Assembly: GCA_029532625.1 (NCBI GenBank) | Contig: JARFXM010000004.1 | Location: forward strand, 1,612,001-1,676,000 | Length of the DNA stretch: 64,000 nucleotides | Origin: Lomentospora prolificans | Taxonomy: Eukaryota; Ascomycota; Sordariomycetes; Microascales; Microascaceae | Direction of reading: 5' to 3' | In this document: in pieces, positions 57,399 to 64,000 of the stretch | How the letters are laid out: each line of letters starts with the position of its first letter | Position numbering within the stretch: position 1 is the first letter of the stretch | Program-made: the position numbers and the translations under genes | Notes under the pieces: model-generated | Told to the model about the DNA's origin: nothing | The model's input: only the letters and a program-made list of their open reading frames with translations | Databases searched by the model: none

Positions 57399-60300
57399 AT
57401 GGGCCAGGGCTTCTCGTTAGCGACGCCGTCGGCAGGCTCAGCGAGCATCGACGTGCCGGAGCTGAGCGACCTCATGTACGAGAAGAGTATAGGGAATGCG
57501 AGATTTATGAAGAGCGTGAGAGCGCGGCACCACGATGGAGTCGTGCTTGTCAAGATATTGGTGAAGCCTTATACTCCTATGCCGCTTGAGAAGTACAAGA
57601 GAGAAATACTAGGTAAAGCCGCCTGATATCCATCATCCCTGTGGGGCCGTTATGTGCTTGGTGTTAACTTGGGCATAATCCATAGAACAGCGAAAGGCCC
57701 TTTCCGACGTCCCCAACGCGCTCGCGTTTGAACGGATCATCGAGACCGATACCAACGGTTACCTAGTGCGCCAATTCATGTATAGCTCGCTCTACGACCG
57801 GATAAGTACGCGACCTTTTCTAGAGGACATCGAGAAGAAGTGGTTAGCGTTTCAGCTACTTTGTGCGCTACGCGACTGTCATGCGAGAGACATCTATCAT
57901 GGGGACATCAAGGCGCAGAATATACTCGTGACGTCGTGGAACTGGCTCTATTTGACGGACTTTTCGGCGGCCTTCAAACCGATAGTGCTACCAGATGATA
58001 ACCCGGCGGGTTTTACTTACTATTTCGATACCGTGGGAAAGCGGACATGCTATCTCGCCCCAGAACGGTTTCTAAATGCCGGGGAGACGGCCCCAAGGGA
58101 TGCGAAACTCACTTGGGCGATGGACGTTTTTAGTGCGGGGTGTGTGATTGCGCAACTCTTTCTTGAGTCCGAATTCTTCACACTCAGTCAGCTCTTCAAG
58201 TATCGAAGAGGCGAGTATGATCCGACACTCACCGCCCTGAGTGTAATACCAGACAAGGATGTCCGAGAAATGATATCGCATATGATCCAACTCGATCCCG
58301 AGAGTCGGTATTCGGCAGAACAATATCTAGAGTTTTGGAGGAAGAAGGTGTTTCCCGACTACTTCTACAGCTTTCTTCACCAGTACATGGGTCTCATTAC
58401 CGACCCTTCATCGGGAAACAGTCCTATCTCCAACTCGTCTAAAAACCTGGGAGAGCCTGACGAGCGGATAGACCGAGTGTTTTTGGACTTTGATAAGATC
58501 TCCTACTTCCTCGGTTATCAGGACGACAAGCGCGCAGCTCAAGATCCTCCGATCTCGCCGAAGCTGAGCCTGAATCATTTCCCCGTAAGGCTCAACATTC
58601 CGAATAACGAACACTACGTCTCCGCCGCCCTCGGGCCACCCGAGGATGACGGCACCCTTATATTCGTCACCCTGGTTGTGTCATCGATCCGAAATACTGC
58701 CCGCGCGGCGTCAAAGATTCGCGCCTGCGATGTCTTGCTCGCCTTTGCGGAGAGATTGACAGATGAGGCGAAGCTTGATCGGGTATTGCCATATCTTGTA
58801 TCTCTGTTGACAGATAAAGCGGATATTGTCATCATATCAGCCATACGAAGCATCACCCAGCTCCTCCAAATGGTTCGGGTTGTGACGCCGATCAACTCGC
58901 ACGTCTTTGTCGAATATGTCCTGCCACGACTCCAGTCCGCACTGTATCCCTCCGGCCCCAACAAGCCGTCACCAAGTGCCTTAGTCCGCGCTACGTACGC
59001 TTCATGCATCGGTAGTCTCGCGTCGACTGCCGACCGATTCCTCGAGATGGCGACTCCCCTCAAGGGTAATGGGTCCTTTACTGTTGCGGATCCCGAGGTA
59101 GAGCCCGACGCCAAGGTAGACGCTGCTTTTGATAGCTTATTCGACAATGCACAAAGGCAGCTGTTTGAGCTTTTTGAGACTCATACTAAGGCGCTTGTCG
59201 AGGATACCGATATCTATGTTCGGAGGGCTTTCCTAACCTCTGTTCCTGAGCTGTGCCGCTTCTTCGGCCCGGCCGAAGCGAACGATATTTTACTGACCCA
59301 CCTCAACACCTATCTCAATGACCGTGACTGGCTGCTCAAGTGTGCCTTCTTCGAGACGATAGTGGGCATCTCAGCGTTAGTCGGCACGAGTAGCTTAGAG
59401 GACTTTATCTTGCCGCTCATGACGCAGGCGCTTACGGACACAGAGGAGTTTGTGGTCCAGGCGGCCTTGCATGCTTTGGCACAACTTGCAAGCTTGGGGT
59501 TGCTATCAAGGGCAAAGATCTGGATGCTCCTGGATGCGATTGGGCGGTTTACGATGCATCCGAACCTGTGGATTCGTGAGGCAGCCGCTGAGTTCGTTGC
59601 CGCCTCGACTAAGTACCTTAGTCCCGCCGATATACGATGCATTGTATTCCCCATGGTCAAACCATACCTCAAGCCTGGCATTATTCCGCAGTTTACAGAG
59701 CTTGATCTGCTCGATGCGCTACAACGGCCGCTGTCCAGATCCGTTTTTGACCAGGCCCTTATGTGGGCAGCAAAGTCAGAGAAAGGCATGTTCTGGAAGC
59801 CGCTGCAGCAGCTTCGGAATCTCGCGTTTACCACGCTCACCGCGCGTTCGGCAAAGGATCTTACAGCGCAAAGTCTCAGCAAGGTACCCCGGAACGAGGA
59901 GGACGATCAGTGGTTCTCCAAGCTACGCAGCCTTGGACTCGCTCCCGAGGACGAAGTGAAGCTCCTAGCTTTGAGAGAATTCATCTGGAAGTTGAGCAAG
60001 CTCAAGCAGAGGACACCAGATGAAAATGACCCCGTGAGCTATAATGAGGCCGTCTCGCTGCAGAGCCTCGGCATCACACCGCAAACAGTCTTCTTCGACG
60101 AGAAGCCACTTTTGCAGCCCTCGGGTGTGCAGGCAACCGAGGACTCCAAGGTGCCGTACACGATTGCGGACGCGCTTCTAGACGCGTCGATGACGATTGA
60201 TGATCCCGTGGCTAAACGCAAGAAGGCGGCACTGAACGCTCACAAGTCGCGCGGAGGGAGCAGCGCAGCGTCACCACATCCTCAAGATCGACGAACATTG

Positions 60301-62103
60301 TCGCCTCTGGGTATCACCAGCCGGAGAGACTCGAGGGACTCGACCAGGCGGATACCGTTGCTTGGAGGCAAGCTGCTGAGCGGTAGCCCTGTCGATGACG
60401 ATGTATCCGCCAGCGATGCGCCGTACGCATCAAGAAGGGTGATCCGGAGCCAGTCAAGCGCGCTGAGCCTTCTCGACCGCAAGGATAGCAACAAGACGAT
60501 TGCGGAGACCTCTACCACCGAAGCTAACGTCCTTGGTCAGGTCGAAGGCCCTTTCGCGCAAATCCCTACGCATCGTCCAGGCCCGGCGTCAGATACCCTT
60601 AGCAGCCCCAGCTCGACGCCCAGGGTCAAGGCAAACCATTCTTATCAGGGCAATGACCCTAGCATTCTCAAAATGCTGGATAAGATGTATATTGATAACT
60701 ATCCGCACGATATTGTCGAGTTTGGGCCGCTCGTTCAGCCAATCTCGCGAAAGAAGAGCAGGGTTAATGGCCAAGCTCCGGAGCCGTGGAGGCCGGCTAG
60801 CCGGCTCGTAGCGACATTCTCGGAACATCACGGCCCAATCAACCGGGTTGTGGCATCACCGGATCACGTCTTCTTCGTTACCGGCGGCGATGACGGCACG
60901 GTCAAGGTGTGGGATACTGCGCGGCTCGAGAGGAACATTACGCACAGGTCGCGACAGACGCATAAACACGCGGCTGGCTCCAAGGTTGTGGCGCTATGCT
61001 TCATTGAGAACACGCATTGCTTCGTCAGCTGCGCCAGCGACGGCAGCGTGCACGTGGTCAAGGTCGACACGGCAGCCTCTAGCAACGCGCTACGGTACCC
61101 TAAACTCAGACTACTCCGGGAGTACCAGCTACCCGAAGGCGAGTATGCAGTGTGGGTGGAGCATTTCAAGGCAGAAACGAACTCGGTCATGGTGCTGGCG
61201 ACGAACAGGTCGAGGGTTTTAGGCATCGACCTGAGGACCATGACGCTACTCTACGTCCTGGAGAATCCCGTGCACCACGGCACGCCTACATGTTTCTGCA
61301 TCGACAGGAAGCGTAACTGGTTATGCCTGGGCACGTCGCACGGTGTCCTAGACCTATGGGATCTACGATTCAAGATGAGGCTCAAGGGCTGGGGTATTCC
61401 CGGCGGAGGCTCCATCTACAGGCTCTGCATACATCCAGTCAAGGGGCGCGGAAAGTGGGTGTGTGTCGCCGGAGGGACTGGTCAGGGGGAAGTCACCGTC
61501 TGGGACCTTGAGAAGACGGCTTGCAGGGAGATATACCGTGTTGGCGGCAATAAAGAAGGCCCCAAGGGATACGAGCCGTGGGAGGTGGACGATGACAAGC
61601 GCGAAGGCATGCTGGGCCGATTCGCGACCAGCATCGAGCCTTCAGCAACGGGCAATTCGGACCGCGGAGTGCGAGCCATGGTTATGGGCACATCACTAGG
61701 TGAGGACCCTCGCGACGTGCGACATGCCTTCATCGTCACAGGCGGTTCGGACAAGAAGCTACGGTTCTGGGACCTCTCACGCATCGAAAACTCGGTGGTC
61801 TACAGTGGGCTGCACGCAGACGAGGCGCGGCCAAGCTTCGCAGCTAGCCAACCGACGGCGGCCATGACGCTCAACACGGAAAGGGTATCCCGGCAAGCGG
61901 CAGGCAAGGACGGGGGAACCGGTGGCGGAAGCAGTGCAGCTAAAGGCAAGGGCAAGGCGGCGCGGAGCACGGTGATTTCAATGCAGCAGCAGCAGCTATT
62001 GAGGAGCCACCTCGATGCCATCTTGGATGTTGCGCTGCTGGAGAGCCCGTATACGATGACGGTATCAGTTGATCGGTCGGGAGTCGTGTTTGTATTCCAG
62101 TAA
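57399..62103 (+). CDS. VPS15: VPS15 regulatory kinase of the class III PI3-kinase complex
   Basis: Predicted 1543-residue endosome/autophagy scaffold that activates the lipid kinase VPS34. Two exons: 57399-57612 and 57686-62103. The start MGQGFS is the conserved N-myristoylation site, which fixes the start codon. The kinase-like domain (about 27-310) has Lys52 in VKILVKP, the catalytic loop HGDIKAQN with Asp145, and DFS in place of DFG, as is usual for the family. HEAT-type helical repeats cover about 340-800. A Ser-rich linker with predicted disorder lies between 860 and 1080. WD40 repeats occupy about 1115 to the end, the first reading TGGDDGTVKVWD. An insertion rich in Gly, Ala and Lys precedes the last blade. 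Length is typical (yeast 1454). Confidence 0.96.
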
Positions 62104-63242
62104 TAGAGAGTAAAGAGCGGAAGAGGGGCAAGGTGACGGGATAAGCTGGTTGCGGAGTCTTTGTCCCTTCTTTTTCTTGTTTCTTTTCTTTTCTTTTTTC
62201 TTTTCTACGGTTGATACCTTTATATGTTTGAATAATAGATCCGCTGATGGGCAGTTGTCACGACTTCGGCGCAGCAGGTTTTAAACACAATACACGGAAT
62301 GGCATCAGACACGGAGAGGTCTACGGAAATATAAAGTGTAATATATTATTAGCATCCGGCGCAAAGGAGGGTACAGCTAGCTATTTAGTCTCGCAAATGG
62401 GCGCTACAGGGTGCTACATCTTGCCGGGTATGTAGTTTAAAGCTCCTGTCATGGACATACGAGGAAAAAAAAATAATAATAAATGGGACATTGTTGATAA
62501 TGAAGCGATAATTGCCGCGCATGGGTGCGGCTTAGAGCGGCGCGGGATGTCGTCACGACGATTCCGTATCAGCTTTTTTCTCGGTGCTCCGAGCGGAGAT
62601 AGGCTTACTGCTCGCCCGAGACGTGTAAATCGTGCAAAATCGAGTAAAATCGTGGTGGAGCTTACGCCACAGCGTGGCTTCCGTGGCTGGAACTGGAGGC
62701 GGTAGCCAATCGGAGGGGACGATTCGAGGCATGGAGAGTGGGAATCTCTGCTTCTCGCGGGAAGTGGATTGTTTTAGTGGACCCTCCCCTGTACATTGTA
62801 GAGACTGGCTGCGTTTCTTTCGGGCCTAAGGCGTGGCCAAGCTTTTTTGCTTTCCGTTTGCGAGCACGAAAAGGTACTTTGGCCGGCTGTCCCTGTGCTC
62901 CGTCCGCATGTTGCGCAGTGACGGCGTCGCATGTACATCCGACGCTGGCCCCAGGTTACGCTGTATCTGGCCCGTTCGATGTTTCCTTGTGCTTGTGCCC
63001 AGGTGTCGCCGTTCTCCGTAGGTTCCCCCTCCAAAAAATACAAGGGATTCTCGGACAACGAGGGAAACATTTGATTCTACTCTCTCTTCTTTTTTTTTTC
63101 TTCTTTTTTCCTCTCCCTCCACATTCAAACATCTTTCTCACTTTATCCTCTGATTCCTTCTCTCTTCCGGTGCTTTTCCCTCCGTTTACTTGTAGGCCCT
63201 TTTCTCATTTCAATCCCCTTTGCATAAGTCGAATCTCCCATA
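62104..63242. promoter_or_regulatory. Intergenic region VPS15 to IDH2
   Basis: About 1.1 kb. VPS15 3' flank with a CT-rich tract at 62160-62210, then unique sequence, then a strongly pyrimidine-rich promoter/leader at 63075-63210 just before the IDH2 start. No gene is supported. Confidence 0.5.
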
Positions 63243-64000
63243 ATGCTGGCACTGAGGAGCTTCTCCATCACCGCGAGGAACTGCGCTCGCTCGGCGGGTC
63301 CTCGGAAAACGGTTAGCGTGGCGATCCAGGTATGTTCTTCCCTGGCCTTGCCTTCTGCCGAAGCTGGAATCTAGAAGCTCGCGACAGCTTCAATGGGAAT
63401 TCTTGGGGGTTTACTGATCAATTCTTCTTTTCTTCGCTGTTTATAGGCTCAGCGATACTACTCGGCCAGCAAGGACCGTGTTGCCAAGTTCGAGGGTGTA
63501 AAGGATGTTAACGTGAGTGTTGTTCCTGATAAGCCATGATGCTAAAGCACCGAGCCTGCAGCTTCCCCCTTTGGCTCTGGACCGGAATATTGAACTGACC
63601 ACACCGCGCACTTTTAGGGAAACTACACCGTCAGCTTGATCGAGGGTGATGGTATCGGACCCGAGATCTCTGCTGCCGTCAAGAACATTTTCGCTGCTGC
63701 CAAGGTGGGTTTTTTTCCCTTCTTTTTCCCGTTTTCTTTTCCGTTGCAGAATATCCTGCTCTCGCGACGAAGCTGCGCTTTTTGGCTGTTGCGCCCCCTG
63801 GTCACCTTATCGACGTCACCCTGATACCCTTTATCACCGCCACCAACGCCGCCGGTCGCCGAGGGCTTCCAATTGAACTCCGCGAACGCGTAACGGCACA
63901 ACAAATGCGAGATCAATTGTGCTAATGCAATCTATTTTTTTTCTTTCGAATTTAGACCCCCATTACCTGGGAGCCCGTTGACGTTACTCCCATCCTCAAG
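63243..64000 (+). CDS. IDH2: NAD-dependent isocitrate dehydrogenase subunit 2, mitochondrial (5' part)
   Basis: First 95 codons of the catalytic subunit of mitochondrial NAD-isocitrate dehydrogenase, the tricarboxylic acid cycle enzyme converting isocitrate to 2-oxoglutarate. Exons seen: 63243-63329, 63447-63512, 63618-63704 and 63956 to the window end; all introns are phase 0. Exon 1 and the start of exon 2 (MLALRSFSITARNCARSAGP, then RYYSASKDRV) make an Arg/Ser-rich, acid-free mitochondrial presequence. Exon 3 has the family N-terminal signature SLIEGDGIGPEIS, and exon 4 reads TPITWEPVDVTPILK. The gene continues beyond position 64000. Subunit 2 rather than subunit 1 is favoured by the VTLIEGDGIGPEI-type signature and the WEPVDVTP segment. 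Confidence 0.9.

Noticed and set aside
1..64000. Search for transposons, CRISPR-like arrays, secondary-metabolite cluster or phage genes
   Set aside because: No transposase, integrase, reverse transcriptase, terminal repeats, spaced repeats or biosynthetic cluster enzymes were seen; all recognised proteins are ordinary fungal genes.

Overview
This window is nuclear chromosomal DNA from a filamentous ascomycete (Pezizomycotina, most likely a Sordariomycete). The evidence is eukaryotic: short spliceosomal introns (mostly 55-100 nt, GTRNGT donors, CTAAC-like branch sites, YAG acceptors), a pol III tRNA gene with an intron, CT-rich leaders, GC-rich codon third positions, and a head-to-head pair of myosin-like chitin synthase genes typical of moulds. 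Everything was read by eye from sequence; no database search was run, so family names rest on recognised motifs and remembered family architecture.

Layout, left to right. 0-10 kb: an omega-class glutathione transferase (ECM4-like, +) converges on the ribosome-biogenesis GTPase BMS1 (-). BMS1 is divergent from a tiny I9-type proteinase B inhibitor (PBI2-like, +). A tRNA-Asn(GTT) with a 15-nt intron follows, then a mitochondrial PDK/BCKDK-type kinase (+). 10.9-28.1 kb: a class VII chitin synthase (-) and a class V chitin synthase (+) diverge from a 6-kb shared upstream region. Both have a myosin-like head, but only the class V protein keeps an intact P-loop. 29-31 kb: an intronless Sde182/DUF1593 nucleoside-hydrolase-like gene (-). 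32-42 kb: TYW1 (wybutosine synthesis, +), TOM20 (mitochondrial import, -), EXO84 (exocyst, +) and the PP2A catalytic subunit (+, seven exons).

42.2-53.6 kb is an 11.3-kb stretch in which I can support no gene. It ends at a single-pass membrane protein with a Cys-rich ectodomain and a cytosolic SH3 domain (Fus1-like, +). VPS15 (+) and the first exons of mitochondrial NAD-isocitrate dehydrogenase subunit 2 (+), cut by the window edge, complete the region.

Most genes are ordinary housekeeping genes and do not form one pathway. The functional links I see are the chitin synthase pair (cell-wall growth, with EXO84 as part of polarised secretion) and the mitochondrial genes (PDK-type kinase, TOM20, IDH2), which are scattered and probably not co-regulated. 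I found no transposon, CRISPR, prophage or clear secondary-metabolite cluster. The most open items are the two large non-coding intervals (16.4-22.4 and 42.2-53.6 kb), the SH3 membrane protein, and the cytosolic Sde182-like protein.
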